In this document: positions 21,225 to 32,771 of the stretch, one piece after another | Position numbering within the stretch: the first letter of the stretch is position 1 | How the letters are laid out: each line of letters begins with the position of its first letter | Assembly (NCBI GenBank): GCA_958510875.1 | Contig: OY294067.1 | Location: 201,145,982-201,209,981, forward strand | Reading direction: 5' to 3' | DNA from: Endomychus coccineus | Lineage: Eukaryota; Arthropoda; Insecta; Coleoptera; Endomychidae | Length of the DNA: 64,000 nt | The notes under the pieces: model-generated | Database searches by the model: none | What the model saw: the letters and a program-made list of their open reading frames with translations, nothing else | What the model was told of the DNA's origin: nothing | Made by a program: the position numbers and the translations under genes

Positions 21225-21690
21225 GTAATCTTCATGACAGACATTTACATAGATCGGAGGATTGTTATTAGAGTTAGGACTGTCTATCACAGACAATACA
21301 TAACCTCTCAACAGACAGGTAACGTTTACCCACGGTCGTATATACAGGTCTGAAAACTCTATGTTTGACATGGGTCTCTCACAAGTCGCCAAACCCGTAG
21401 TTCCTCGCTCAGCCACCAGCTGGCGCATGGATCGGGGTATGTTGTTATGATGTCAGGATTAGGCGCCATATCGCTCAAAAACGGTCGTATGCGTGCCAGA
21501 GAATATCCCTCGACCCATGCGCCACCCTTTTGGTACTACGCAACAGATAACGCTTAGCGAACTCACTTGTCACACAGGAAACCGCCTCTAGTTTTCAGAC
21601 CTATATACAACAGTGCGTTTACCTGACAGATAGCTGATACATAGATTGTCACATAATGTTCGTGGAAAATCACTACGAAACACAGATATC
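21225..21690. repeat. Decayed inverted-repeat element
   Basis: Outer arms: GTAACGTTTACC...TATACAGGTCTGAAAACTCT (21320-21360) mirrors CTAGTTTTCAGACCTATATA...GCGTTTACCTGACAG (21588-21630). Inner arms: TGGCGCATGGATCGGGG (21421-21437) mirrors CCTCGACCCATGCGCCA (21507-21523). The region between is non-coding. It looks like a non-autonomous DNA element; its ends and target duplication are unclear. Confidence 0.55.
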
Positions 21691-22149
21691 CTGTCATTTC
21701 ATATGAAGTTTCAACTGACTTAAAGTACAATTTTGCGTTTTTCCATCCCTTTAGCTGTAATTTCTCATTTTGAATATGCAATAAGTCTCGGGTGATGACA
21801 TCACGGGGACGGAATTAATCCACAGATTGAAGAAAACTACGTCATTCTGCTACTGCATGCCATTCTTACCGATAACAGAAAAAGTTCGCAAACAACAATG
21901 TTGCAAGAGATCAAACGCCTTCATCTCAACACTGCACCAACTACAGTACGGAAATTATGGAACATTTTGTGATGGCAGTGATGCAGGCATTGTTCAGAAC
22001 CTTTCCAAAAGCCACGTTTCTGCCTGTCTGTGTATAGAAGATATCGATAAGATAACTCGTACTACGTACGTAGGTCTACCTCTAAAAGATGCCTCATCAG
22101 TTGTTGACTATTCCGAACAAATAAATTGAGGTCGTCCAGAGAGAAGAAC

Positions 22150-22575
22150 CATATGAGGAACGCTCAAATATCATTATACCATGTGGAACTGTTTCGATGT
22201 CGAATATCGCTCAGGGTCAGATGTAACCATAGACTTATTATCCTTAGGACAATAAGTGTATTGCTAAATCTATTAATACCGGAGAAGGTTGAAACAGAAG
22301 CGATGTCGATTAACACTCAGGGTTATCTGAAACTGTAGACTTATCATCTGTAGGACAATAAGTGTATGTCTAGATATATCAACGCCGAAGGAGGTTGACA
22401 CAGAAGCTTCGGAGGAATCATGCGAGAAATACTCACACTCCATCATACCATATAGAATTGTTTTGATGTTGATTAACACTCAGGGTTAGCCAAAGCCATA
22501 GAATTATTATCCGTAGGATAATGAGTGTATGACTGATTCTATTAGCGCCAAAGAGGTTGACACAGAAATTCCGGA
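22150..22575 (+). repeat. Diverged tandem repeat (three units)
   Basis: A ~95 bp module recurs at 22209-22303, 22312-22405 and 22476-22568: CTCAGGGTTA, then TAGGACAATAAGTGTATG, then GAGGTTGACACAGAAG. The leader ATCATACCATATAGAATTGT precedes units 1 and 3 only, so the higher-order unit is larger. No function is recognised. Confidence 0.65.
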
Positions 22576-23099
22576 AGTCAGGCATCTGTTGGTCATCCAA
22601 GTATCCAAGAACATGCTCTAAATGAATTTAAACTTGAAATAGAGCATTCTGAAGCAGTTGCACCTTCATCAACAACAAGAGAAAATGGTGGAATTGTGCA
22701 CAATTATTTTAGAAATTTTGTAGTTATTCTTAACCACTACACTATTGTGGAATAACTTAGTGTTAAGTTATATGTATACCTTTCATGTATGTATGGATAT
22801 ATATCAATATTCATTATTGGCCTAAATGTATTTTGTCTCGTGTCAATAACCTTATAAACTACGAATATTATTGTTTTATTCTGTAACAATGCTATTGAAG
22901 TTCGAAATCATTTATTGAAAGTGGTTGTTTCAGAAATTGTCTTTTGACGCCGCATCATGATTTTTTTCTGTGTTTCGACTATAGGAAAGGAAAACTCATG
23001 ATGTTCGTAAAACATCGTGGGAGCCAACTATGAAATATTGGTAGAGAGGCATCAAATTTTTTCCAAGGGTTTGAAAATAATAGGCCTCATCAGAAAATA

Positions 23100-24183
23100 C
23101 CTCACCAAACAAAAAGTGACATTGACGAGTTTGTATAATTACTTACAAATATTGATTTCGAACAATAAGCTATTTGTTTCCATGATTTCATGCTACTTAT
23201 CAATATCTTCACAGAGAGCTCCGAATGTCTTATTACCGGAGAATACTTATCATCCGGCGATGGAGTTGCTGTTCAATATAGAAACTTCTTGTGAGAATTA
23301 TAGGGCATGCACCATTCCTTATTTCAGGTATTGTTTCAAAAATGCCATCTTTGTCGGTTTATATAATCATTCTGTTACCATTAACAGGTCTTATTAATAC
23401 GAGCTTTCTGATGTTGACAGTACTTTTTCTGGTTTTTATGAAACTTTATTCGGTATTGGATCTGTTTGTGCCAGAAAAGAGGGTTCACTTTTCTTCTCCA
23501 TGGTTTGACTCTAATCTGATGAGGAGTGTAATGTCTAAGTTCAGGGCATGATGTCTATATCAACGCTCAGGTTGTGAGGAGCATTCAGTGAATTTACAGA
23601 GATTGAGCAGGATCGTCAAGTCTGACTCTGAAGCAGCATTTAGAAACTTCAACAGTAAAGCAGAGCGAGATATTTAGAATGGCCCTTCTGCATTCTGGAA
23701 ATTCGTTAAATTCAAAAAGGGGGGGTCTGCTGCCTCCCCTACAATGTGTTCTGATGGTGAGTCATTTGACCATCCAGGGATTATTGCGAATGTATTCGCT
23801 AAATTTTTCAGGACACTTATATTATTTCTAACCCTGAGATAGTTCTGCATTCACCTGTTTCCAATGCTCCTGTGTTTAACGTGTCCTGTTTTGGAGAGAA
23901 CAATGTGTTCAAGGCCCTACTGGAGGATAAGCCCGAGCCGAGACTACGAGACTGCGCTGGCATCTTTTCGCGTCCTCTCGTCTACCTATTTGATTTAGCG
24001 CTGAAAACCATCACATTTCCTCCTAGAGAGCATCTAAGGCCATTCCTATTCCTAAAAATGGAAATGCTCCGAACATCACAGACTACAGATAGATAGTAAT
24101 TCAAAATAACTTCTCAAGTTTTCTCAATTCTTCTCTCGAACGCAATTATTTCAACGTCAAATCGTTGATATCTGAGCCGCAAC
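23100..24183 (+). pseudogene. LINE ORF2: endonuclease end and RT start
   Basis: Endonuclease block NVLLPENTYHPAMELLF, followed by the linker (FVPEKRVHFSSPWFDSNLM, then AAFRNFNSKAERD, SAFWKFVKFKKGG, IIANVFAKFF) and the RT N-terminal blocks (LRDCAGIFSRPLVYLFDLAL; ITDYR). The frame is broken repeatedly, for instance at 23397, 23551 and 24096. It ends where the LTR-like insertion begins. Confidence 0.8.
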
Positions 24184-25765
24184 TGTAACGACCCGACTTT
24201 CGAATGGATCGTCACAGGTCATTCTTCATGATAGAAACCTATAATAATTTGATTCTATATCCTTGAACTTCCTCTCAATTAAAGAACTCTATTTTAAATG
24301 ATATAGTTAACTGTATTCAATTATTACGGTGCGGATTCAACGAACACTATATTGTTATCCCCACATTCGAATTACTAATTAGGAAGGGAGACTCGGAACA
24401 AATCCGGTTGCGGTTGATAGCTAACCATCTTTTGTGTAACTGTGATATAAGGTAGGTCTTAATCAAAATTATTAAATTGTTTTTGAATAGCATTGAATCT
24501 TTAATCTTCCATTCATTATCAGGCTTACTCTGGCTTATGCAAAACTTTGATTGTTTCCTGCTCTTATAACAAGCACTTAGATCTCTTGATTACAGATTTT
24601 GTAATTTCACTCATATTATCATTTACTCAATTTGCCAAATCACTTGATTCCATTTTCCTGAATACAAGTGGGATTAATATATCGTACCTTTTTTCACTTT
24701 TAACTCTTCGTAATACGAACAACATAGCGTTATCGAAATCCGAAAGGTACGAAACATATAGAGGATGGGCTAGAACTAACCACTCCATATTTATAATTCC
24801 ACGAGCCTTGTTTCCAATATCTTCGATTATAGAGATAACGTGGGACTTGTTAAACAATCCCGTAATCGTAATAAAGAGTCTTAATGATACGAAATCCACG
24901 CACGTGGTTCTAGGAATCTCTGAACTTTAACTCATAACTAACTTCAAACTCGATTCATTTTTCTCTAACTTCGTTTAAATTCATTTTGTTAAAATTGTAG
25001 TTAATTCTTAATAATTGTCACATATTAATTTAATTTGTAGCTGTAATCATAATTTATCTTGGCTTTACCTATCTACATTTTTCTAACTTAACTCAGCTAT
25101 TCACAGCGTCAATACTGAGTCATTGCACGTATTAAATTTTACTTCTTTTGTGGACGTCCTACTCGTGTATTTTCTTTCTTTTTCGATAGGAGGATATTGG
25201 ATTCAATACACTGCTAGAGACCTCGCGGAGCCATCATCAGGACCACAGGAGGAACACAGGGGAGTAATTTTAATATCTCTGTTGCAACTTTCATTACCAT
25301 GATGAATTAGATGCTGGTCGTAATTGCTGGGTTAAAGTAGTTTGATTACCCTCATTCACAATTGTTTCAGTTTTATATCGGTGCCCCGAACGGGCATGCG
25401 AGTTTGTATACTTATAACTTCCTATTGTTCATTAATATATTTGTTATTGTTTTTATATGCTTTGTTTCTTTTCTTTTCTACTTATTACCAATTCAATGAG
25501 GCTTATTTCTTTCTTTATAACAGCCTGAAATTGTTCTTTTTCAACTCGTGGTGGCACCCAGGGTTTGTTGTTTAAAAAGTAATAGGGCAAGTATCATCAT
25601 TGTTAACGTGAAGGGCCGAACAACCACGAATTTGAGCTAGTTTGGGAAATATTAGTAACTTGGGTAAATTCATCTTTTCGATTAATTGAGAATCAAGGGA
25701 AGGTGGGAATTGTGTAGCTTACAATTGTTTTATTACATTTGGCACCCAACAATTATTTCATTACA
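24184..25765. mobile_element. Solo-LTR-like insertion (1582 bp) with 4 bp TSD
   Basis: Begins TGTAACGACCCG and ends CATTACA (TG...CA), flanked by perfect CAAC duplications (24180-24183 and 25766-25769). The target LINE frame resumes exactly after it. The start resembles the long LTR at 35296 (TGTAACGAAG). An internal TTTGGCACCCAAC (25738-25750) looks like a primer-binding site, so a short internal fragment may remain. The 127-codon plus frame at 24547-24930 matches nothing I recognise. Confidence 0.75.
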
Positions 25766-25769
25766 CAAC

Positions 25770-26670
25770 ATGGCTTTGTATCGGGTCGCTCCACAACTAT
25801 CAATCTGATCTGAATCACAGACTATATTTTAGAGGCCATTGACGAGGGACTGCAGACGGATGTTTCCTACTTAGACTTCTCTAAAGCGTTCAACAGACTT
25901 GATCACGACATTCTCCTTGATAAACTCTAGTTTCTCTGATGATCTTCCGTTCTTTTTCAAATCTCACCTGAAGTCAAGAAAACACTTCGTGTTATCGTGG
26001 TTGAAGATCGGCCGACATTTTTGCTACTTCTGTGGTGCCACAGGGGTCCATTATTGGCCCTCTATTTTTCATTTTGTTCATCATTGACTTCTTGGCGGTC
26101 TTGGTTGTCATTCATCTTTTGTATGCCGATGACTTCAAAATATATTTCAGGATATCCGATCTCGGTGACTGTCTCAGACTCCAATACAATCTGTCGGCTG
26201 TGGATGCATGATGTTTGGAGAACATAATGGCTCTTAATGTTGATAAGTGTGCTGCCTTGACATTCTCTCTGAAGTACAACGACATTCTATACGAATTTAC
26301 TCTGGGTGCCCGTGTCTTGAATAGACCGAAGACGTTCTGTGACCTTGGTGTCATCTTTGACAGAAGAGTCGTACGTGCGCTGAAGCGTCTGGAATGTTGA
26401 GATTTGTTCTAAGATGTTCTAGAAAGTTGTCCGAGATTCAGACATCTATTCTTCTCTTTAATACATTAGTTAGATCACGGTTGAAATATGCGTCCTTGGT
26501 ATGGTCTCCATTCTTCCAGATTCATGTTGTCTCTGTGAGAAGCATTCAACGCAGTTTTCTCAAATATCTTGCTTCTGAATGTGACAATATCTACCTTGTT
26601 ATTGGCTATCCGCATACCGTTCTACTCTCGATGTTTCCTTTCGACAGCCTGGATAACCGGAGATCCAGAT
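25770..26670 (+). pseudogene. LINE ORF2: RT palm and thumb
   Basis: Readable in order: HGFVSGRSTT, then VSYLDFSKAFNRLDHDILLD (first catalytic Asp), then GSIIGPLFFILFI (one frame), then LLYADDFKIYF with an intact YADD, then ALNVDKCAALTFS and CDLGVIFDRR. Several frame changes separate the blocks (near 25925, 26090, 26215 and 26400), so it is dead. The 3' tail of GAAT/TGAA repeats follows. Confidence 0.85.
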
Positions 26671-26749
26671 AATTGGGCTCTTTGCCTGTTGAATGAGTGT
26701 TATGTAGATAAATGAATGAATTAATGAATGAATAAATAAATTATGCTAA

Positions 26750-28230
26750 TTAGGTTCTTCTATTTCTTATATGGCAATTTCAACTAGCATTATAACACAG
26801 AAGGTGATAACATTCATGGAACGTCTCATGAGTTCATGAGAAGAAATAATAGATTTATATCTATCAACATCAAATATACATTCAATTCCATTTGAATGTG
26901 ATAGGAAACAAGATATATTTAAAATAGATAAACCTAGCTGGATTCGGATAGACGGATTGATCTTATTCTTTTCCTCTTAGAGAGTGAAATCTAGTTGAGT
27001 TCAGATCAGAAGTGACAATTCTCAATTAACCTCATAACCAACGCACCCCAACATTAACAATGCACGAAGAAAAAATTATCCATGTGTATGTGTTCTCACA
27101 TTGAATAAAAGAATGCGTTTCTATAATATTTCCTCCAAATTAATCTCTGCAAGGGCATTCGCCTTACACATTCAAATGCGAGGAATATCAGAATAAGTTA
27201 TATACCTGAACATAAGACTCGATATTGATCAATTACTGGATGTAAAAATTTAATAAAACTTTGCATCAACATCGTCGCCGCTAGCTTTTCTTGCAAACGG
27301 GCAACGGCTAACAAGCAACAGTAATATTATAAGAGAGTTCAAATGTGGTAATGAGTATGTCAAAAAGGCGGAAATTATAATTGAAACGGTTTTGGTTTAC
27401 GAGCAGCATCATTTGAGGAAATACAATTTCAGGTAGAATATCATACACAATGGAAATTGAAGAGTGAACTGTTGGAAATAATTCATTACAATTCATTCTG
27501 GAATTATGTGCTGCGTTGTAATTCAGAGTACTCTTTGTTGAATGTTATATGCTCCGCTGTGAAGCTTCAACTCTGAATTACACTATTTTTTATAAAACTC
27601 CACTTGTGAGTTAGAAGGTTCTTGATCTTGGTTAGTCTAGTGTAGCTATAAAATTGAGGGTCGTGAATGATGAACAGAATATGCGAATACAGAAACAGGT
27701 GAATATCTCGAGAAATATCATTAATGTGTAACGCTATATGACACATGATCTACAGAATAAAATAATTGTGTCTCAATCAAAGTTTTTGAACAATTGTTTT
27801 TGAGGATTAGTCAAAATCTTTACGGTATTAGGAGTAAAGGTTATGATAGATTTCCTAATACTGATGAGATTTGATACCTATATTCTTAAAATTCAAAAAT
27901 GTCAATGAATAAAAATTGGTTGAATTGGGAACTATTCTTTCAAATCTATACAATCTGTTTATACAATTTTTTATAGAATGTGAACAGAAATTTATCTCAT
28001 TATTAAGAATAAGGCTATTTTTACGCTATTTTAACTATAGGTAGGTCACTCAACCAAAGAATCTTTCATTCAGGAGGCTCGCAAACTACACATTTTGTGG
28101 TGATTATAGATGAATTTTCCACAGAAATCCACAACTTCAACAGTAACATAAAAAACATGTTCTTGAATCATGCCGATAATGATAAATAATTCAAAAAATC
28201 AGCAACAGGAACAGTAGTTGTTGTGTAGTT
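26750..28230. other. Unassigned AT-rich stretch
   Basis: No ORF, repeat or RNA recognised. It lies between the LINE tail and the copia relic; it could contain the decayed RT part of that minus-strand copia element, but I could not read RT motifs in it. Confidence 0.4.
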
Positions 28231-28254
28231 GTGAACTGATGATCAATGATTGAA

Positions 28255-29160
28255 TTATTGATATATCAGCATTGTTTGAATGCTATAGCAGAGACTAAAC
28301 GGGAAATTTCTGCAGGAAGTACACTTATCGAGTATATATAAAAAAGGTGAACTGGATACATCAATCTGTTTTATCATAGGAGATGTGATTATTTCTAAAG
28401 CAATTGTCTCTTGCTGGATATCGAATTTCGAACAATATCTAACAAAGTATCGATAGTAGAATATTGTGAGCACAGAGCGTTCCGGAAACAGTGATTTTTT
28501 TCAAAGAAAACCTTTGGAAAATGAAAATGGTGGAAGCTGCAAGTTTTCAAATAACACCAGATCTCCAGAAAATAAAACATAGTTTCAACCGCTTCACCCC
28601 ATAAATCTTCATTCAGATCATAGAACGTTCATTTTCAACTAACGACCTATTCAGTTCTTCAGCATGTTCATATTGTCCTGGAGAGTATACAGTATAATTG
28701 ATAACAAATTCATTTGAAACACAAGAATCCCTGAACTCCTTAAGAATATATTCCATTGTCTAACCTCTATTTCAAAATGGGTTTGCCTGAATATGCTGTC
28801 ATATCTTTGAATAATTTGGAATATCCAAACAATGAATTAGTCATGCAGAAATGAGAAAATCACCAAGAAATGTTTATCATCCCCTGTGAAGGGTGTTATG
28901 TTCTTCAGCATTCGCACAATTCTGACAGTATTTTCCGTCAGTCAAACTATTCACTCCGAAACCTAACATGTGTTCCAATTTTCTAATATACTGCTTATTC
29001 AAATTGGTGCCACAAATCATATATCATTATTATCTCCAGCAAATATGAACTCCATTCGAATTCATAGCAACATCAGAGATTACCAAGTGAAGAGGGTTAT
29101 TTTTGAAACCACTTACCAGAACAAGATTAAATTTTATCATGCTGGACTTGCATAATTGAT
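28255..29160 (-). pseudogene. copia pre-integrase and integrase core
   Basis: Near 29040-28900 one reads NLNKQYIRKLEHMLGFGV then YCQNCA, the pre-integrase zinc segment. At 28759-28600 the frame reads EYILKEFRDSC, NEFVINYTVYSPGQYEHAEE and LNRSLVENERSMI. This corresponds to the copia block DNGxEYxxxEF...YSPQQNGVAERxNRTLVExARSM: the second Asp region is frame-shifted (DNG) and the catalytic Glu is legible. A stop follows SMI. The last part to 28255 is weakly similar. Confidence 0.75.
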
Positions 29161-29312
29161 TGTTCGAATATGTTTACCGCCTCTCACTTTATCTGAAATT
29201 CTCAAATATCCGACACGTATATAGTTTTAAATCTTGACCAGCTTCAACTACACCTATTTTCAAGAAATTTTTCAGCTCCCGTACTCCCGTCAGTAAATCA
29301 ATATCCAATCGT

Positions 29313-29980
29313 TCAAAAAATGATCGAATACACTTCCGAGTCTACACACCATAATGATTCCCTTGAATTATACGTTAAAACCCTTCGTTCGTATTCTGAT
29401 TCATTAACTCTAGACATATGAATTTGCTCATTTTTGGCCTTCGAAAAAGGATTCTCCGATGTGTTGGGACATTCATTACGCCAATGTCCAACTTCCTTGC
29501 ATCCAAAACATGATGTCATCAGTAATGGTTACATGTCGTCACTTTGCTCCCTCATCCGAAAGTTATCTTTTCATTTTTCAATGGCGGTGACAACTTTATT
29601 ATATGATTCTGGTAGTGTTAGTAGTAGAATAAAGGCTATAATTCCTCATTCAAATGATTAATTTGGCACCGAGCATCATCTAATTTTAAGAATGAGGGGC
29701 CCCGTTGAGATCCCATATTCATATTTCCAGTAGATTTCTCAAGAGATGAAAGTTTATTGAGAGTACATTTTATTTCAAATGTATACACAAGCTTATCTTT
29801 CCCTTGCTGATGTGGACTTCTTTCGAACATATTGAAAAATCTGTATCTGCAACACACTAGACCAGTTCTTCTCAAACTTACAAAATATGCGACCCAATTT
29901 GGAATCACTATTCTCATCTCGCCCTTCCCCCCCACCCTCATCTTACAACAATTTACACTGGAATCGTGCTGTAATTGCAA
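29313..29980 (-). pseudogene. copia gag with CCHC knuckle and protease start
   Basis: The upstream part contains LVYTFEIKCTLNKLSSLEK and a gag-like phrase DDARCQINHLNEEL. The frame 29519-29313 opens with CFGCKEVGHWRNEC, a perfect C-x2-C-x4-H-x4-C RNA-binding knuckle, and ends with SRESLWCVDSE, resembling the copia protease start (W-x-x-D-S-G) with Gly changed to Glu. The first 30 residues of the 29980 frame are doubtful. Confidence 0.65.
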
Positions 29981-30261
29981 TATTAGATTCCATTTAATTT
30001 AATTCAATTGTATTTTGACGCTGAAGCTACAATACGACCTCGATAAAAAGTACGTGAAAATCAGTTTTGTTCTGAAATCTATTGCAATAAGCAAGATTTA
30101 TTTGAAGACACCTGAACACAAAAACACATAATGCATATATCAATTATAATTATCAATATTCAAAATAAATTGATGCATAGATCAAGTAACTAGATGTAGA
30201 TTGCCTCGTAAAGAATTCATAATACATATATTTATATATACTCATATGTACATATACATAT

Positions 30262-30515
30262 ATATGTAGAACTGGATTCTCATGTATTGATCCGCGTTGT
30301 GTGGTTTCGGTCCTCAAAAGGACCAATTTCACGACGTTTCGGCATCTTCAGGTGATTCGAGCGTAGAGTCTGGAAGTTCGCCTAGATCTTCCAGACTCTA
30401 CGGTCGAATCACCTGAAGATGGCAAATGCGGCATTGCCGAAACGTCGTGAAATTGGTTCTTTTGAGGACCGAAACCACACAACGCGAATCAATACCCGAG
30501 AATCCAGTTCTACAC
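30262..30515. repeat. Palindrome of a third PLE-type terminus (family 3)
   Basis: Inverted arms ~30268-30360 and ~30385-30512. The right arm reads CTGAAGATGGCAAATGCGGC then ATTGCCGAAACGTCG: CTGANGA, a GGCAAAT/ATTGCC hairpin, then GAAAC. The left arm has lost the hairpin (reads CTGAAGATGCCGAAACG in reverse complement). The tail (AATTGGTTCTTTTGAGGACC, then CGAAACCACACAACGCG) leads to (TA)n at 30545. No protein is coded. Confidence 0.75.
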
Positions 30516-30541
30516 ATTACGTCCGGGAGAACCTAAGAAGA

Positions 30542-30544
<3 letters not shown>

Positions 30545-30598
<54 letters not shown>
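30545..30598. repeat. (TA)n microsatellite
   Basis: An uninterrupted TA run between the family-3 hairpin palindrome and the 3' end of the R4/Dong-type LINE. Confidence 0.95.
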
Positions 30599-30601
<3 letters not shown>

Positions 30602-30664
30602 ATATGAAAAACCTTAAAGGTGGTTAACCGAAGCTACTCCTCCCCCTACGGTCGGTAAGTAGCT

Positions 30665-31471
30665 TCAGGTGCCTAAATCGTGTGCCCTCAGTATTCTAAT
30701 TGAACCAAGAATGACTGCCTTTTGCATCCGGTCTATCAAGATCTGCGCCGAGTTCTTACAGGCCGGAATGATCTTCAAGTTTGAACGCAGCGAAGACCGA
30801 ATTCCGCCCAAAACACCGATGATCAGAACCACTAATACGACCTTGTGGCCTGGGTATAGCGTGCGGAGCTCGAACAGGACATCTTGATATTTTGTCCATT
30901 TTTCCTCCTCTTTCAAGACTATGTTCTCTTCTGCCGGAGCGGAGAATTCGATGACATACGTAGTCTTGATTAGTTTATCGAGGAGGACAACGTCAGGCCT
31001 ATTTGCTTGTATGGACCTGACGGTCGGAAACGGGTAATTCCAGAAGATCTGGCATTTTTCGTTTACGACAACGGACTCAATATCTCCTGGCATGTAAGGC
31101 AGCACCGGCTCTTGGTCTATTCCGTACGAGTGCCTTAGATGGTAATACAGCACCCGTAGGGCCGCATTATGGCGATGGGTATACGCCGAGGCCGCTTTTG
31201 CCGGACATGCCGACAGAAGGTGGAAAAGCGTCTCAGGCGCCTTTCGACAGACCCTGCAGCTGACATCAGGGAGCTGCACACCCATCACATTGCGGCGATA
31301 GACCAACGTGTTAATTACCCTATCTTGGCAAGCTGCGGTAAATCCCTCAGTCTCGGATGTAAGCCCGGCTGACCTCAGGTAGCCGAAGGTCAGCCTAGTT
31401 GGCAAGCCGAGCGTTTCGATCTTTCGATAGAAAACACCGTGTATCGGCTCGTCAACATGCCGCCTGAGCAT
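30665..31471 (-). pseudogene. R4-type LINE zinc finger and restriction-like endonuclease
   Basis: A 268-codon open frame at the C-terminus. Near residues 70-95, CRVCRKAPETLFHLLSACP is the C-x2-C-x7-H-x4-C finger. Near residues 160-200, RPDVVLLDK then TYVIEFSAPAEENI is the PD...E-type nuclease core (RPD and IEF), followed by KWTKYQDVLFELRTLYPG. This nuclease nicks the insertion site. It looks intact, with stop at 30665; the catalytic layout fits R4/Dong. Confidence 0.8.
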
Positions 31472-31719
31472 AAGATCTTGCTCCGCGGCATTTATCTGGG
31501 CTTTCAGGCGAGAAGGTAGGACCTCGAGGTTGCCCTCTAGTCAGCCTTCTCGACTGATCTGAAATTCTCAACGATAAATGCTCCCACTCTGGCCAATTCG
31601 TGACTTTTAACAAGGCACAGGAGGGGTTCCGAGCTCCTGAGAACTTTACTAGCTATACTCAGAACCACACATCGACGCAGACCCTCTAGACTAAAGAGTC
31701 CCCTACCTCCCCAATGACG

Positions 31720-32001
31720 TTAGAGATAAATGCGGGGAACGGACGACCTAGGATGCAAACTGTGATGGATATGCATCATTTTCCGGGTGTCTTTGTCGAG
31801 TCTATGCAGCTCATCGACCGTCCATTTCACCACTACAAAAGAGTGGAGCAGGACTGGAACGGCAAGCTTATTTGTTGCAAACACCTTGTTCCCACTTGAA
31901 AGTTCGGAAGACCAAATCTCCCGAACAAGGTTTCTGTATTTGCCGCGGAGAGCCACCTTTATCTGGGAAGCGTCATAATTAGGACGCTGTTCAATTCCCA
32001 T
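31720..32001 (-). pseudogene. R4-type LINE thumb/linker
   Basis: Continuation of the RT after a frame change: LRGKYRNLVREIWSSEL, NKLAVPVLLHSFVVVKW, DKDTRKMMHIHHSLHPRSSV. The R4/R2 group has a matching W-x-VP-x-L-x-Y/H-SFG segment and a following T-R-K-x-M/L-x-x-H box. From 31720 to 31471 the frame changes again (GGRGLFSLEGLRRCV is legible). Confidence 0.7.
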
Positions 32002-32771
32002 TTATCGATAAGTCTCTCCAGCATCAAGGTGTTTAAAGATGCTTCCGTCGGCAAGCTGCATATTCTCGTACACTTCCGGAGATCGTCCTCTCCTCGAATG
32101 AAACACTGCGCATTTGTCCAATCCCAACCGTTCGGTGGTCCAGAGTAATATCCACGAGTCCATCTTAAAGCGGTGGAGAGCGGCAGCTGTGAGATATTGA
32201 ACAAGAGGAGACTCAAGGAGTCTCCTTGGAAAACTCCCCTTGCGAATGTTACCAACTTTGTCAAAACTCGTCGTGTGCCTGATGTGATGGCAAAACGGGT
32301 CTCCCAGAGTGGCAACAGATGTTCTATGCATCTCACTAGTGGGGTTGTTACAGCAAGGCATTGGAGCAAGTATAATAATTTCTCATGGGATGTTGAATCA
32401 AATGCCTTGCGGTAGTCAATCCAGGCCATGGAAAGGTTGCGCTTGTAGAGTATGGAGTCCTGAGTGATAGATCTATCTATCACCAGGATCTGCCGGCAAC
32501 CCTCCATGCCTTTCTTTACCCCACGCTGCTCGCTGATATTATTAATTACCGGACCGATCGATTTCAACAACCTAGCATACAAGATACGTGTAAATAACTT
32601 GTAGCAAGTGTTGGGACAAATGATCGGCCGGTAGTTCTTGGGATCAGACAAGTCTCCACTCTTCGGAAGTAGCACAGTGTACGCCTCGACAGCCCAGCTT
32701 GGAATATGCCGCTCCTCTTTGAACCATGAGCCACACGGCGGTGAGTGAAAATAAATTCCTTCCACCACCAT
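31959..32771 (-). pseudogene. R4-type LINE reverse transcriptase
   Basis: RT blocks: AVEAYTVLLPKSGDLSDPKN, YRPIICPNTCYKLFTRIL, QRGVKKGMEGCRQILVID, MAWIDYRKAFDSTSHEKLL (first Asp) and RGVFQGDSLSLLLFNI. At the expected YMDDLK position this frame reads RGEDDLRKCT, so the box is altered or frame-shifted. A following frame (32001-31720) gives GKYRNLVREIW, NKLAVPVLLHSFVVVKWTV, DELHRLDKDTRKMM and HPRSSVPRIYL, the R4-clade thumb region. Confidence 0.8.

Larger units (their letters stand above)
23020..26748 (+). mobile_element. LINE (Jockey/CR1-like), split by an LTR insertion
   Basis: ORF2 parts from endonuclease to RT lie at 23020-24183 and 25770-26670, with the 3' tail (TGAATGAATTAATGAATGAAT) to ~26748. 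The protein reads continuously across the gap (ISEPQ then HGFVSGRST) when the 1582 bp insertion and one CAAC copy are ignored. The 5' end with ORF1 is missing. Confidence 0.85.
28230..30000 (-). mobile_element. Copia element relic
   Basis: Minus-strand order gag, CCHC knuckle, protease start, pre-integrase zinc domain, integrase core, as in Ty1/copia (integrase before RT). RT is not recognised further on. Stops and frameshifts are frequent. Confidence 0.72.

Noticed and set aside
21111..21428. 105-codon minus-strand frame.
   Set aside because: It lies across an inverted-repeat element; composition and lack of motifs suggest chance.
24621..24900. Minus-strand 90-codon frame as a gene.
   Set aside because: It is the complement of the unrecognised plus frame in the LTR-like insertion and has no motif.
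24547..24930. 127-codon plus-strand frame in the LTR-like insertion.
   Set aside because: No recognisable motif, and overlapped by an equally plausible minus-strand frame; LTRs rarely code.
30669..30887. Plus-strand frames at 30.67-31.37 and 33.29-33.64 kb.
   Set aside because: Shadows of the R4-type LINE ORF on the opposite strand.
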